Source: JASJHI01 sp965371355
GTDB lineage: Bacteria; Actinomycetota; Acidimicrobiia; Acidimicrobiales; Ilumatobacteraceae
Assembly (NCBI GenBank): GCA_965371355.1
Contig: CBDUYD010000093.1
Coordinates: forward strand, 1 to 11,428
Direction: 5' to 3'
Length of the DNA stretch: 11,428 bases
In this document: positions 11,379-11,428 of the stretch, piece after piece
How the letters are laid out: each line of letters starts with the position of its first letter
How positions within the stretch are numbered: position 1 is the first letter of the stretch
The notes under the pieces: generated by a model
What the model saw: the letters and a program-made list of their open reading frames with translations, nothing else
What the model was told of the DNA's origin: nothing
Databases searched by the model: none
Program-made: the position numbers and the translations under genes

Positions 11379-11428
<50 letters not shown>

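Overview
The window is GC-rich chromosomal DNA with dense coding, GTG starts, short or overlapping gene junctions and -10-type boxes (TANNNT) placed directly before several start codons. Together with a YlbL-type PDZ/Lon protease next to a UPF0182 membrane protein, a DivIVA-domain protein and a class III cyclase with a mycobacterial-type regulatory region, this points to an actinobacterium. Acidimicrobiia (Ilumatobacter-like) is my best guess, but it is inferred from style and gene content, not from a marker gene. I see no insertion sequence, prophage block, CRISPR array or toxin-antitoxin pair; this looks like core chromosome.

Layout: (1) 2-475 (+), the 3' part of a GNAT acetyltransferase gene cut by the left edge. 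(2) 501-1420 (-), a two-gene unit in which a small two-helix membrane protein is followed, with a 4-bp overlap, by a HEAT-repeat protein. (3) 1410-7608 (+), a likely operon of a YlbL-like membrane-anchored PDZ/S16 serine protease, a DivIVA-domain protein with a long acidic linker and a cysteine-rich C-terminus, and a large UPF0182 membrane protein. (4) 7630-8229 (-), an unrecognised coiled-coil protein with a proline-rich hinge. (5) 8230-8475, an intergenic stretch holding two copies of a 42-bp palindromic repeat, with an 8-bp triplication at its right end. (6) 8476-9411 (-), a DMT/EamA transporter, divergent from (7) 9443-10582 (+), a class III adenylate cyclase; both appear to start from leaderless promoters packed into 31 bp. 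(8) 10619-11254 (-), a SAM-dependent methyltransferase with a strong Shine-Dalgarno. (9) 11379-11428 (+), the 5' part of an initiator tRNA-fMet with a recognisable promoter, cut by the right edge.

The most interesting unit is region 3. YlbL-like protease and UPF0182 genes are neighbours in Mycobacterium tuberculosis as well (Rv3194c/Rv3193c, from memory). Here a DivIVA-type protein lies between them. Its last ~50 residues look like the C-terminal signature of phage SPP1 gp7 / Mu F head-morphogenesis proteins (CPxC ... HPxCRC). A cytoplasmic polar scaffold, an extracytoplasmic protease and a large envelope protein could form a cell-envelope or growth module; that is inference.
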